Assembly (NCBI RefSeq): GCF_021117425.1 | Contig: NZ_CP088298.1 | Coordinates: 1,426,001 to 1,490,000, forward strand | Length of the DNA: 64,000 nt | Direction: 5' to 3' | From: Brevibacterium zhoupengii | GTDB taxonomy: Bacteria > Actinomycetota > Actinomycetes > Actinomycetales > Brevibacteriaceae | Part shown: piece by piece, positions 34,145-47,587 of the stretch | How the letters are laid out: the number at the start of each line of letters is the position of its first letter | Position numbering within the stretch: the first letter of the stretch is position 1 | Program-made: the position numbers and the translations under genes | The notes under the pieces: model-generated | The model's input: only the letters and a program-made list of their open reading frames with translations | Told to the model about the DNA's origin: nothing | Databases searched by the model: none

Positions 34145-37100
34145 TTGGCCGCCGCCAACGATAACACCAGGACCGCTAACGCCCCCAAGAGAATCTCCTT
34201 CGCGAAGATTCGCGAACCGCTCGAGGTTCCCGATCTGCTCGGTCTGCAGACAGACAGCTTCGATTGGCTCATCGGCTCGGAAGCGTGGCAGGACCGCGTC
34301 GCCGAAGCCATTGAAATCGGAGACGATTCCGTAGCAACCACCTCGGGACTCGAAGACATCTTCGAAGAGATCTCACCGATCGAGGACTTCGGTGGATCGA
34401 TGTCACTGTCGTTCCGGGAGCACAGGTTCGAAGCCGCTAAGTACTCCATCGATGAGTGCAAAGAACGCGACATGACCTACTCGGCGCCACTGTATGTGAC
34501 CGCCGAATTCATGAACAACAACACCGGCGAGATCAAGAGCCAGACCGTCTTCATGGGTGACTTCCCCCTCATGACCGACAAGGGCACGTTCATCGTCAAC
34601 GGCACCGAGCGTGTCGTCGTCTCGCAGCTCGTGCGTTCGCCCGGTGCCTACTTCGAGTCCAGCGTCGACAAGACCACTGACAAGGACATCTTCACCGCGA
34701 AGATCATCCCTTCCCGTGGTGCTTGGCTGGAGTTCGAGGTCGACAAGCGCGACCAGGTCGGCGTTCGCCTCGACCGCAAGCGCAAGCAGTCGGTGACCGT
34801 TCTGCTCAAGGCCCTCGGCTGGTCCGAAGCGAAGATCCTCGAGGAATTCGGCGAGTTCGAGTCGATCCGCGAGACCATGGCCAAGGACACGGTCAACACG
34901 CAGGACGAAGCGCTGCTCGACATCTACAAGAAGCTGCGCCCGGCTGAGCCTGCGACCGCTGAAGCGGCCCGCAACCTGCTCAACAACCTGTACTTCAACC
35001 CCAAGCGCTATGACCTGGCCAAGGTCGGCCGCTATAAGGTCAACCGCAAGCTGGGTGTCGATGCGCCGCTGAGTGACTCGGTTCTTTCGACCGATGACGT
35101 CGTCGCCACCATCCGCTACCTGGTGTCTCTGCACGCAGGTGTCGACACCTCCAAGGGTGTCCGTGACGGCGAGGACATCGAACTCAGCGTCAAGCTCGAT
35201 GACATCGATCACTTCGGCAACCGTCGCATCCGTGCGGTCGGCGAACTCATCGAGAACCAGGTCCGCACGGGTCTGTCTCGCATGGAGCGCGTCGTTCGTG
35301 AGCGCATGACGACTCAGGACGTCGAGGCGATCACACCCCAGACCCTGATCAACATCCGCCCTGTGGTGGCTGCGATCAAGGAGTTCTTCGGTACCTCGCA
35401 GCTCTCGCAGTTCATGGACCAGAACAACCCGCTCGCGGGTCTGACCCACAAGCGTCGTCTCTCGGCTCTGGGACCGGGTGGTCTCTCGCGTGACCGTGCC
35501 GCCATGGAAGTCCGTGACGTCCACCCCTCGCACTACGGTCGTATGTGCCCCATCGAGACCCCGGAAGGCCCGAACATCGGCCTGATCGGCTCGCTGGCCT
35601 CCTACGCCCGCATCAATCCGTTCGGCTTCATCGAAACGCCGTACCGCAAGGTCGTCGACGGTGTCGTCACGGATGAGACCGAGTACCTGACTGCCGATGA
35701 TGAGCTTGAGTTCAACATTGCTCAGGCCAACGCGCCGCTGACCGAAGAGCAGCGTTTCGCCGAGGTCGAAGTTCTCGCACGTCCTAAGGGCGGCGGTGGC
35801 GAGGCCGAGCTGGTGCAGTACGACACGATTGACTTCATGGACGTCTCCGCACGTCAGATGGTGTCTGTCGCATCCGCGCTGATTCCGTTCCTCGAGCACG
35901 ACGATGCGAACCGCGCCCTCATGGGTGCGAACATGCAGCGTCAGGCTGTGCCGCTGGTGATGTCGGAATCGCCAGTCGTCGGAACCGGCATGGAATACCG
36001 TGCCGCTGTCGACGCCGGTGACGTCATCACCGCCGATCGCCCAGGTGTCATCACCGAGGTGTCGGCCGACTTCGTCACCGTGCTGGCTGACGACGGCACG
36101 ATGCAGACCTACCGCGCCGCGAAGTTCAAGCGTTCCAACCACGGAACCTCGTACAACCAGCGCATCATCGTCGACGAAGGCGATCGCGTCGAGTCGGGCA
36201 CCGTCCTGGCTGACGGACCGTCGACTCAGAACGGTGAGATGGCACTGGGCAAGAACCTCCTCGTGGCGTTCATGTCCTGGGAAGGCTACAACTTCGAGGA
36301 TGCGATCATCCTCTCCCAGCGTCTCGTTCAGGACGACGTCCTGTCCTCGATCCACATCGAGGAGCACGAGGTCGATGCTCGCGACACCAAGCTCGGCGCC
36401 GAAGAGATCACCCGCGACATCCCGAACATCTCGCCCGACGCCTTGGCAGACCTCGACGATCGTGGAATCATCCGCATCGGCGCTGAGGTCACCGACGGCG
36501 ACATCCTCGTCGGCAAGGTCACCCCGAAGGGCGAGACCGAGCTGACTCCGGAAGAGCGCCTGCTGCGCGCGATCTTCGGTGAGAAGTCCCGCGAAGTCCG
36601 CGACACCTCGCTGCGCGTTCCCCACGGCGAGATCGGCACCGTCATCGGTGTCCGCGTCTTCGACCGCGAGGAAGACGACGAGCTCTCGCCGGGCGTCAAC
36701 CAGATGGTCCGCGTCTACGTCGCTCAGCGCCGTAAGATCACCATCGGTGACAAGATGGCCGGTCGTCACGGCAACAAGGGTGTCATCTCGACCATCCTGC
36801 CTGTTGAGGACATGCCGTTCCTTGCCGACGGAACCCCCGTTGACATCATCCTCAACCCGCACGGTGTTCCGCGTCGTATGAACATCGGCCAGGTCTTCGA
36901 AGTCCACCTCGGATGGATCTCGAAGCAGGGTTGGAAGATCGAGGGCAACCCCGAGTGGGCTGCCGAACTGCCGGATGCCGCTCGCGAAGCCGAGGCCGGC
37001 ACGAACCTGGCCACCCCGGTCTTCGATGGTGCTCACGAGCAGGAGCTGCGTGGACTGCTGGACTCAACGACTCCGAACCGCGATGGGGACCGCCTCATCG

Positions 37101-37624
37101 ACTCTTCGGGCAAGGCCCAGCTGTTCGACGGTCGCTCCGGTGAACCGTTCCCGTACCCGATCGCTGTCGGCTACATGTACATGCTCAAGCTCCACCACCT
37201 CGTCGACGACAAGATCCACGCGCGTTCGACCGGTCCGTACTCGATGATCACCCAGCAGCCGCTGGGCGGTAAGGCACAGTTCGGCGGCCAGCGCTTCGGT
37301 GAGATGGAAGTGTGGGCCCTCGAGGCCTACGGTGCGGCTTACACGCTGCAGGAACTGCTGACGATCAAGTCCGATGACATCCCAGGCCGCGTGAAGGTCT
37401 ACGAAGCCATCGTCAAGGGCGAGAACCTTCCTGACCCGGGAATCCCCGAGTCGTTCAAGGTCCTCATCAAGGAGATGCAGTCCCTGTGTCTCAACGTCGA
37501 AGTTCTGTCGTCGGACGGAGCCGAGGTTGAGATGCGTGACGGCGAGGACGAGGTCTACCGAGCAGCTGAAGAGCTCGGCATCGACCTTTCACGCCGCGAA
37601 GCCCAGACCGTAGAAGAAGTCTGA
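34145..37624 (+). CDS. rpoB: DNA-directed RNA polymerase subunit beta
   Basis: Catalytic-core subunit of 1159 aa. The rifampicin region reads [17 protein letters not shown] then [15 protein letters not shown], with Asp, His and Ser at the classic resistance positions, so it looks wild type. Further motifs include [27 protein letters not shown] and the C-terminal [20 protein letters not shown]. The start is TTG with GGAAGGA seven bases upstream. The rpoC gene follows after 68 bases. Confidence 0.98.
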   Translation: MAAANDNTRTANAPKRISFAKIREPLEVPDLLGLQTDSFDWLIGSEAWQDRVAEAIEIGDDSVATTSGLEDIFEEISPIEDFGGSMSLSFREHRFEAAKYSIDECKERDMTYSAPLYVTAEFMNNNTGEIKSQTVFMGDFPLMTDKGTFIVNGTERVVVSQLVRSPGAYFESSVDKTTDKDIFTAKIIPSRGAWLEFEVDKRDQVGVRLDRKRKQSVTVLLKALGWSEAKILEEFGEFESIRETMAKDTVNTQDEALLDIYKKLRPAEPATAEAARNLLNNLYFNPKRYDLAKVGRYKVNRKLGVDAPLSDSVLSTDDVVATIRYLVSLHAGVDTSKGVRDGEDIELSVKLDDIDHFGNRRIRAVGELIENQVRTGLSRMERVVRERMTTQDVEAITPQTLINIRPVVAAIKEFFGTSQLSQFMDQNNPLAGLTHKRRLSALGPGGLSRDRAAMEVRDVHPSHYGRMCPIETPEGPNIGLIGSLASYARINPFGFIETPYRKVVDGVVTDETEYLTADDELEFNIAQANAPLTEEQRFAEVEVLARPKGGGGEAELVQYDTIDFMDVSARQMVSVASALIPFLEHDDANRALMGANMQRQAVPLVMSESPVVGTGMEYRAAVDAGDVITADRPGVITEVSADFVTVLADDGTMQTYRAAKFKRSNHGTSYNQRIIVDEGDRVESGTVLADGPSTQNGEMALGKNLLVAFMSWEGYNFEDAIILSQRLVQDDVLSSIHIEEHEVDARDTKLGAEEITRDIPNISPDALADLDDRGIIRIGAEVTDGDILVGKVTPKGETELTPEERLLRAIFGEKSREVRDTSLRVPHGEIGTVIGVRVFDREEDDELSPGVNQMVRVYVAQRRKITIGDKMAGRHGNKGVISTILPVEDMPFLADGTPVDIILNPHGVPRRMNIGQVFEVHLGWISKQGWKIEGNPEWAAELPDAAREAEAGTNLATPVFDGAHEQELRGLLDSTTPNRDGDRLIDSSGKAQLFDGRSGEPFPYPIAVGYMYMLKLHHLVDDKIHARSTGPYSMITQQPLGGKAQFGGQRFGEMEVWALEAYGAAYTLQELLTIKSDDIPGRVKVYEAIVKGENLPDPGIPESFKVLIKEMQSLCLNVEVLSSDGAEVEMRDGEDEVYRAAEELGIDLSRREAQTVEEV

Positions 37625-37692
37625 GGACTTCCACTTCAACCGACACAACTTCGCGATGAACGAGACGTTCATCGCCAGGAAAGAGGATTTAC

Positions 37693-41565
<3,873 letters not shown>

Positions 41566-41626
41566 AGCGCCTCGTCTGAGTCGAGTCCCTGTCGCTGAGT
41601 CTCCGGACTGAGTCGACAGGAACAGC

Positions 41627-41662
41627 AAGAGGGGCACCCACCTGATGGTGGGTGCCCCTCTT
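41627..41662 (+). terminator. Bidirectional terminator between rpoC and pfkA
   Basis: A perfect 16-bp stem AAGAGGGGCACCCACC with loop TGAT lies between two converging genes. Arms begin with AA and end with TT, so it can work in both directions. Confidence 0.88.
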
Positions 41663-41699
41663 CGCTCATTCACACGCAGCCTGCGTGCGCGAGCAGCCG

Positions 41700-42725
41700 C
41701 TAGCCGAAGAGGACTTGAGCCTCTTCCCAGCGCTGGAGCGGAACGGACTTGAGGCGGTCGACGGCTGACGCCATGTCGACCGAGACGATGTCGGTGCCCT
41801 TGAGGCTGGCCATCTTGCCCCAGTCGCCGTTGTGCGCGAGATCTGCCGCAGCCATTCCCAAGCGCGTGGACAGGACTCGGTCATAGGCCGTGGGGGAGCC
41901 GCCTCGCTGCAGGTGTCCGAGAATCGTGGCTCGGGATTCGATTCCCGTGATCTCCTCGATCTTCGGCGCCAGGAAGTCGGCAATCCCGCCGAGGCGGGTC
42001 CGCCCTTTGTTGTCGACACCTCGGTCCGCGACCTGTTCGTCGAGACCCTCGGGAATGAAGCCCTCGGCCACGACGACGATCGGGGCACGACCACGGTCCC
42101 TGGCCGAGGTCACCCATTCCTCGATCTGATCGAAGGAGACTGGAAACTCGGGCATGAGGATCGCGTGGGCGCCACCGGCCATTCCGGCATGCAGTGCGAT
42201 CCATCCGACGTTGCGGCCCATGACTTCGATGACCATGCACCGATGGTGGGACTCCGCCGTTGTGCGGAGCCGGTCGATGGACTCGGTCGCGATGGCATGG
42301 GCCGAGTCGAAGCCGAAGGTGTAGTCGGTGCCGCTGAGATCGTTGTCGATGGTCTTCGGGACTCCGATGATGTTCAGTCCCTCTTCGTGCACCAGTCGGG
42401 AGGCCCCGGCCAGTGTGCCCTCGCCGCCGATCGCAACAATCGCGTCGATGCCGTGGGCGCTCATCACCTCACGCATCCTCTCGGGTCCGCCGCCCTCATA
42501 GGGGTGGGTGCGGGACGTGCCGAGGATGGTTCCGCCTCGGCCGGAGAGCCCTCGGACGTCGAGCATCGACATGTCGAACACATCGTCTTCGAGCAGGCCG
42601 CGCCACCCGTCGCGGATTCCGACGAACGAATCCTCGTGGGAGCGGATTCCCTTGCGGACGATTCCGCGAATGACCGCGTTGAGTCCGGGGCAGTCTCCGC
42701 CGGAGGTCAGTACACCTATCTTCAT
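41700..42725 (-). CDS. pfkA: 6-phosphofructokinase
   Basis: Phosphorylates fructose 6-phosphate, 341 aa. Key segments are GVLTSGGDCPGLNAVIRG, GGEGTLAGA, GVPKTIDNDLSGTDYTFGFD and EVMGRNVGWIALHAGMAGGA. The Gly of GGEGT at the position equivalent to E. coli Gly104 favours ATP over pyrophosphate as donor. The Lys of PKTIDND is the residue typical of PPi enzymes but is also common in actinobacterial ATP enzymes. The ATG overlaps the stop of the DUF1707 gene (ATGA), so the two are cotranscribed. Confidence 0.9.
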   Translation of the reverse strand: MKIGVLTSGGDCPGLNAVIRGIVRKGIRSHEDSFVGIRDGWRGLLEDDVFDMSMLDVRGLSGRGGTILGTSRTHPYEGGGPERMREVMSAHGIDAIVAIGGEGTLAGASRLVHEEGLNIIGVPKTIDNDLSGTDYTFGFDSAHAIATESIDRLRTTAESHHRCMVIEVMGRNVGWIALHAGMAGGAHAILMPEFPVSFDQIEEWVTSARDRGRAPIVVVAEGFIPEGLDEQVADRGVDNKGRTRLGGIADFLAPKIEEITGIESRATILGHLQRGGSPTAYDRVLSTRLGMAAADLAHNGDWGKMASLKGTDIVSVDMASAVDRLKSVPLQRWEEAQVLFG

Positions 42726-43408
42726 TCCAATTGCCCCTGATCCTTTGCTCGGTATCCTTTGGCCAAATGCACGTCATGTCCGGCCATGAACGACACGCCT
42801 TTGAGGATGAGCGTCCCGTTCGACCCGTCTCCTTTGGCGGAGCCGCGGATCTCATTGCCGGCCATGATGTTGATCGTGTCGTCGCGGACCCGTACGCCCG
42901 GTGGGACATAGATGTCGTGGCCGGCCATCATCGAATACGAGGTCAGTGACACGGTGACTCCCGGCCCCATCACGTCGCACAGGTCGATGTTGTCGCCACC
43001 CATGAGGGAATAGGTCGTCACCTCGGCCGTGCCGGCAGGTACATCGAGTTCGCGACCCGACATGATCGCCACGGAATTCAGCGGCTTCTCGGACCCTGGT
43101 TCTGCGATTGGAGCCAGGGGAGTGGGACCGTGGGCGCGGGTGATCGAGGTGCCTGCAGCTGTTCCGCCACCGGTCTGGCGCTGCAGGGTGCGGTAGAGGT
43201 CATGTCCCTCGGGCAGATCGACGATGAGCGGCAACAGCTCATCGAGGTACTTCGCCGAAATCGCCTCGTCCTGACGTTCGGCGGTCTCCTCCGGGTCGAG
43301 CCGACCGTTGCTGACCGCGTCGGTGATGACTCCGAGAACGGCGTCGCGGTCCTTGTCAGAGGCTCGGATGCGGGGCGCGGGCGAGTGCGGGGGATCTTCT
43401 TTTGCCAT
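42722..43408 (-). CDS. DUF1707 domain protein with LiaF-like C-terminal region
   Basis: Protein of 228 aa. The N-terminal 55 residues match DUF1707 (RIRASDKDRDAVLGVITDAV then GRLDPEETAERQDEAI). A linker leads to a beta-rich domain with repeated short motifs (SVAIMSGREL, TYSLMGGDNI, SYSMMAGHDI, TINIMAGNEI, GVSFMAGHDV), like the beta-helical C-terminal domain of LiaF-type cell-envelope proteins. There is no transmembrane segment. ATG 43408 has no ribosome site but follows a TACACT -10 box by seven bases. It is cotranscribed with pfkA. Confidence 0.78.
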   Translation of the reverse strand: MAKEDPPHSPAPRIRASDKDRDAVLGVITDAVSNGRLDPEETAERQDEAISAKYLDELLPLIVDLPEGHDLYRTLQRQTGGGTAAGTSITRAHGPTPLAPIAEPGSEKPLNSVAIMSGRELDVPAGTAEVTTYSLMGGDNIDLCDVMGPGVTVSLTSYSMMAGHDIYVPPGVRVRDDTINIMAGNEIRGSAKGDGSNGTLILKGVSFMAGHDVHLAKGYRAKDQGQLE

Positions 43409-43415
43409 GACGCCC

Positions 43416-43421
43416 AGTGTA
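43416..43421 (-). promoter_or_regulatory. Candidate leaderless -10 box (TACACT) for DUF1707-pfkA
   Basis: On the minus strand TACACT ends seven bases before the ATG at 43408, which lacks a Shine-Dalgarno. Confidence 0.4.
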
Positions 43422-43445
43422 GCGGGGACCACACTACGGCAGGAG

Positions 43446-43479
43446 CGATAAAGACTATCCGGCAACGATCAGGACTATC
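43446..43479 (+). repeat. Two direct repeats 20 bp apart in a divergent promoter region
   Basis: CGATAAAGACTATC (43446-43459) and CGATCAGGACTATC (43466-43479) match at 12 of 14 positions. They are offset by 20 bp, about two helical turns, so a dimeric regulator could bind both on one DNA face. Confidence 0.5.
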
Positions 43480-43511
43480 TGACTCCCACAGGGTGGCCAC
43501 AGCTTCGACCA

Positions 43512-44792
43512 ATGCTGGGCCTAAGCCCAAGCGGAACTGTTGTCCTCATGAGACAGCACAGCATCCCTTGGGACCACGCAGGTCCCCACGCCCACCCATT
43601 CACCACGGCTCACGACGCCCCAACAGCCACGACCGTCGATCTCGTCGTTCCCGTCTACAACGAGGAATCCAGCCTGGCGAACTCCGTCGAAACGCTGCTG
43701 AGGGCCACGAGTCAAGGGGACAGCCACGTCACGATCATCATCGCTGACAATGCCAGCACCGACTCCACCCCCGCCATCGCCGAGGCGCTCGCTGAGAAGC
43801 ATCCCGACGTGCGGTATGTGCGCCTGGAGGAGAAGGGGCGTGGCCGCGCCCTGTCGAAGGTGTGGTCGGCATCGGAGGCCGACGTCGTGGCATACACCGA
43901 TGTGGATCTGGCCACCGACATCCGCGCGCTGGATCCGATGGTCGAGGTCATCCGGTCCGGTATCGCCGATGTCGCCATCGCCAGTCGGCTGCTGCCGGGA
44001 CTGAACATCAGCCGCGGGGTGAAGCGAGAGGTCATCTCACGCTGCTACAACCGCCTGCTGAGACTCAGCCTGGGAGTCGGCTACAGCGACGCTCAGTGCG
44101 GGTTCAAGGCGATGTCTGCGGAGGCCGCGAAGAAGCTGCTGCCGCTGGTCGAAGACACGGCATGGTTCTTCGACACCGAGCTGCTCACCCAAGCCGAATG
44201 GGCAGGGCTGCGCATCCACGAATTCGGCACAGACTGGGTCGATGACCCCGATTCCTCGGTCGACGTCCTCGCCACCGCATGGGCTGATGTGAAGGGCATT
44301 CACCGACTGCGGAGAACGATCCGCCGTTCCGGGGGACAAGCGCTGGGCATCGACGAGGTTCCCGCTCCGAACACCGGAGCCCAGATCCTGCACTTCATCG
44401 ATGTCGGCATCGTCAGCACCCTGCTCTACGCCGTCCTCTTCCTCTTCGGCGTGCAGATGTTCTCACCCGCTGTGGCCAACCTCGGCGCGCTTCTCATCTC
44501 AACAGTGGCCAATACCGGCCTCAACCGACGACATACCTTCGGAGTCCGCTCACCCCACCATGGTCTCGCCACCCAGGTCAAAGGTTTGGCGTCGTTCGCG
44601 CTGTGTCTCGGATTCACCTCGGCGGGGCTGGCCATTGCTGCGAACTTCACCGGGCACTGGGCCTCGATCGGGACTTTGGCGGTGCTGACGTTGGCGAACC
44701 TGCTGGGCACGATCGTGCGCTTCGTGCTGCTGCGGACCTGGGTGTTCGCCATCGGCGCACACCATAACTCGAGGAGTACACACCATGGATGA
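43512..44792 (+). CDS. GT2 glycosyltransferase fused to a GtrA-like membrane domain
   Basis: Protein of 426 aa. Residues about 40-270 are a GT-A domain of the dolichol/polyprenyl-phosphate sugar synthase type, with LVVPVYNEESSLANSV, the TDVDLATDI metal motif and YSDAQCGFKAM. Residues about 295-420 are four transmembrane helices of the GtrA family (HFIDVGIVSTLLYAVLF, NTGLNRRHTFG). It probably makes and delivers a lipid-linked sugar to the transferase encoded next. ATG 43512 is taken; ATG 43548 is an alternative. It overlaps the next gene by eight bases. Confidence 0.82.
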   Translation: MLGLSPSGTVVLMRQHSIPWDHAGPHAHPFTTAHDAPTATTVDLVVPVYNEESSLANSVETLLRATSQGDSHVTIIIADNASTDSTPAIAEALAEKHPDVRYVRLEEKGRGRALSKVWSASEADVVAYTDVDLATDIRALDPMVEVIRSGIADVAIASRLLPGLNISRGVKREVISRCYNRLLRLSLGVGYSDAQCGFKAMSAEAAKKLLPLVEDTAWFFDTELLTQAEWAGLRIHEFGTDWVDDPDSSVDVLATAWADVKGIHRLRRTIRRSGGQALGIDEVPAPNTGAQILHFIDVGIVSTLLYAVLFLFGVQMFSPAVANLGALLISTVANTGLNRRHTFGVRSPHHGLATQVKGLASFALCLGFTSAGLAIAANFTGHWASIGTLAVLTLANLLGTIVRFVLLRTWVFAIGAHHNSRSTHHG

Positions 44793-46842
44793 GAACCCTA
44801 CTGCGAACACCGGGCACCGGCAGCTGCGCCGATTCTGGTACCCAGCTGCCCTCACCCTGCTGACCCTGGTCACGATTGCCGGGTTCCTCACCAATCTCAG
44901 CGCCAACGGCTGGGCGAATTCCTTCTATGCTGCGGCCGTACAGGCAGGATCCCAGAACTGGGAGGCCTTCCTCTTCGGTTCCCTGGACTCCGCGAACGCC
45001 ATCACCGTCGACAAGCCTCCGGCATCTCTGTGGGTGATGGCGCTGAGCGCGCGCGTCTTCGGGTTCTCCTCGTTCTCGATGCTCCTGCCGCAGGTGCTGC
45101 TGGCCGGTGCGAGCGTGCTGCTGGTGGCCCATTCGACGAGGTTGGCCCTGCACGGACACACCGGTGCCGCTCTCGAGCGGCTCGCCGCACTGGGCGCCGG
45201 ACTCGTGCTCGCGCTTTCGCCAGTCGTGGCGCTGATGTTTCGCTTCAACAATCCGGACGCTCTGCTGGTCACGCTCATGGTGGCAGCGGTCGTGGCGACC
45301 CAGCATGGGCTGAGGGCCGTGGGCAGCCCACGAAGGGCTGCGACTCGTGCCGCCATTCTGTGGCTTGGCCTCGCCGGCATCTGCCTCGGCTTCGGCTTCC
45401 TCACCAAACAGTTCCAAGTGCTGCTCATCGTGCCGGGACTGGCGCTGGCCTGGGTGCTCTTCGCTCGCCGTTCATGGCTGTACCGCGGCATTCTGCTCCT
45501 GGTTCCGATCGCGTCAATGGTCATCAGCGCCGGCTGGTGGATCGCCCTCGTCGAACTCACTCCCGCGACCGATCGACCCTATGTGGGGGGATCACAGAAC
45601 AACTCTTTCCTCGAACTGACCTTCGGCTACAACGGCTTCGGAAGACTGACGGGCAACGAGACCGGTTCCGTCGGTGGTGGTGGAGGCGACCAGGGTGGTG
45701 GCGGTTGGGGAGAGACCGGCATCGCCCGACTGCTCACGGGCAGCTTCGGCGCTCAGATCGCCTGGCTCCTGCCGACGGCTCTGCTCCTGCTCGTCGTGCT
45801 CGTCGTCCTTCTCATCCGCGCCGAGGTGGCCCGCCGTCGCCGTGCCCGCAGCACACACGTGCCGGTCGCGCGCACATCGGGCAGTCTGGAAGCAGCCGTG
45901 ATGATGTGGGGCGCATGGCTGGCGGTGACATGGCTGGTGCTCAGCAATATGAACGGCATCGTCCACGAGTACTACACGGTGGCTCTGGTGCCGGCGATCG
46001 CTGTGATCCTCGCCCTCGGCGTCGCGCTGCTTCTCACACGCGCAAGCTATGGCGCCATGCTGGTGCTGGCCCTGGCCTGGGCTCTGACGGGGGCGTGGCA
46101 GTTCATCCTCACGGCCTCGATGAGTGGAATCCCGGGCTGGCTGCGCTGGGGCGTGCTCGTGGTCTCCATTCTGGGCGCGCTGTTCCTGATCGTCGCCGGC
46201 CTCAGGTTCAGAGCGGCCCAAGACGGCATCAGGCGCAACCGCGCTCTGATGTCGGCAGCGGCATCGGTGGCCCTCGTCGCCAGCCTGGTGATTCCAGCAC
46301 AGCTGAGCGTGCGTACGATCGCAGCCTCGACTCAAGGGTCGATCGTCACGATCGCCGGAACGAACTCGGGCATGGGCGGCCCGGGTGGCGGTGGTGGCGG
46401 AGGAGGCCCTGCCGGTGGGGGCGGACCCGCAGGCGACGACGGTGGCCGTGGCAGCGGGATGGGCGGTCTGCTCAGCGGAGCCACCCCCTCAGCCGAACTC
46501 ACTGCCCTCCTCAGCGAGGACGCGTCCGACTTCACGTGGGCGGCGGCAGCGACTGGTGCCAACCAGGCCGCAGGCTACCAGCTGGCTGTGGAGGAACCCG
46601 TGATGGCCATCGGAGGATTCAACGGCACCGATCCCTCGCCGACACTCGCGGAGTTCAAGCAGCTTGTCGCTGAAGGACAGATCCATTGGTACATCGGCTC
46701 CGGATCGGATGGCCAGGGCGGAGGACCTGGCGGAGGCGGTGGCGGGTCTTCCACCTCGGCGGAGATCTCCGCATGGGTTGAGGCGAATTTCGAGGCCACG
46801 ACCGTCGATTCCGTTTCGCTCTACGATCTCAGCGCCGGATGA
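44785..46842 (+). CDS. Polytopic ArnT/PMT-like glycosyltransferase
   Basis: Integral membrane protein of 685 aa with about twelve transmembrane segments. The first external loop carries ITVDKPPASLWVMAL, the region holding the acidic catalytic residue in GT-C enzymes that use polyprenyl-phosphate sugars. Glycine-rich stretches occur in an external loop (GGGGDQGGGGW) and between the membrane part and a C-terminal soluble domain (about residues 530-560 and 650-660). It would use the product of the GT2-GtrA protein to glycosylate a cell-surface target. The target is unknown. Confidence 0.82.
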   Translation: MDENPTANTGHRQLRRFWYPAALTLLTLVTIAGFLTNLSANGWANSFYAAAVQAGSQNWEAFLFGSLDSANAITVDKPPASLWVMALSARVFGFSSFSMLLPQVLLAGASVLLVAHSTRLALHGHTGAALERLAALGAGLVLALSPVVALMFRFNNPDALLVTLMVAAVVATQHGLRAVGSPRRAATRAAILWLGLAGICLGFGFLTKQFQVLLIVPGLALAWVLFARRSWLYRGILLLVPIASMVISAGWWIALVELTPATDRPYVGGSQNNSFLELTFGYNGFGRLTGNETGSVGGGGGDQGGGGWGETGIARLLTGSFGAQIAWLLPTALLLLVVLVVLLIRAEVARRRRARSTHVPVARTSGSLEAAVMMWGAWLAVTWLVLSNMNGIVHEYYTVALVPAIAVILALGVALLLTRASYGAMLVLALAWALTGAWQFILTASMSGIPGWLRWGVLVVSILGALFLIVAGLRFRAAQDGIRRNRALMSAAASVALVASLVIPAQLSVRTIAASTQGSIVTIAGTNSGMGGPGGGGGGGGPAGGGGPAGDDGGRGSGMGGLLSGATPSAELTALLSEDASDFTWAAAATGANQAAGYQLAVEEPVMAIGGFNGTDPSPTLAEFKQLVAEGQIHWYIGSGSDGQGGGPGGGGGGSSTSAEISAWVEANFEATTVDSVSLYDLSAG

Positions 46843-46858
46843 GGGGGATAATCGAATC

Positions 46859-47587
46859 ATGAACGCGACTCTCACAGGCACTGACGCAGCCCCGGCACGC
46901 GTGCTCATCGTCGATGACGAAGCCAACCTGGCCGAGCTCCTGGTCATGGCCTGCCAGGTCAAAGGCTGGGAGGCCGTGAGCGTGGGCACCGGCAGGGATG
47001 CGGTGGCACGGGCCAGGAATGAGCATTTCGACGCGATCGTCCTTGACGTCATGCTGCCCGATCTCGACGGGTTCGCCGTCATCGAGAAGGTGCGCGGCGA
47101 GGGCATCGACACCCCCGTGGTGTTCCTCTCCGCTCGCGACGAAGTCGATGACCGGCTCACCGGGCTGCGCCTGGGCGGGGATGACTATGTCACGAAGCCA
47201 TTCAACCTCGACGAGGTCATCGCTCGGGTCGAAGCCAGGCTCCGGCGCAGCGCGCCGGTCATCCCCAGCGGTGATGAGGATCTGCTGCGGGTGGGCGACC
47301 TTGAACTCGATGCCCGCTCACACGAGGTGAGCAGGGCCGGCCACCCGATCGATCTCACGGCACGGGAATTCGAGGTGCTGCTGCTGTTCATGCGCAACCC
47401 GCGGGCCGTGCTGTCGAAGGCGCAGATCCTCGACCGTGTGTGGGACTACGACTTCGGCGGCAACGGCAACATCGTGGAGTTATATGTGTCGTATCTGCGG
47501 AAGAAGATCGACGCACCGTACGAGGACCTGCCGAACCTCTTCCACACCAAACGAGGGGCCGGCTACATCCTTCGGGCCGATCCGTGA
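46859..47587 (+). CDS. OmpR-family response regulator
   Basis: DNA-binding two-component regulator of 242 aa. The receiver domain has the acidic pair in LIVDDEANL, phospho-acceptor Asp63 (VLDVMLPDLDG) and the Lys of YVTKPF. The C-terminal winged helix has LTAREFEVLLLFMRNP and SYLRKKID followed by RGAGYIL. ATG 46859 is preceded by GAGGGGGA; the longer upstream frame overlaps the glycosyltransferase gene and is rejected. It overlaps the kinase gene (GTGA). Confidence 0.93.
   Translation: MNATLTGTDAAPARVLIVDDEANLAELLVMACQVKGWEAVSVGTGRDAVARARNEHFDAIVLDVMLPDLDGFAVIEKVRGEGIDTPVVFLSARDEVDDRLTGLRLGGDDYVTKPFNLDEVIARVEARLRRSAPVIPSGDEDLLRVGDLELDARSHEVSRAGHPIDLTAREFEVLLLFMRNPRAVLSKAQILDRVWDYDFGGNGNIVELYVSYLRKKIDAPYEDLPNLFHTKRGAGYILRADP

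Noticed and set aside
34403-37036. 877-codon open frame on the minus strand across rpoB
   Set aside because: It is the complement frame of a high-GC gene with strong third-position bias; the protein shows no fold-like motifs and rpoB is unambiguous.
45030-46673. 547-codon alternative frame within the GT-C gene
   Set aside because: Arg/Gly/Ala-rich shadow frame; the other frame shows regular membrane helices.
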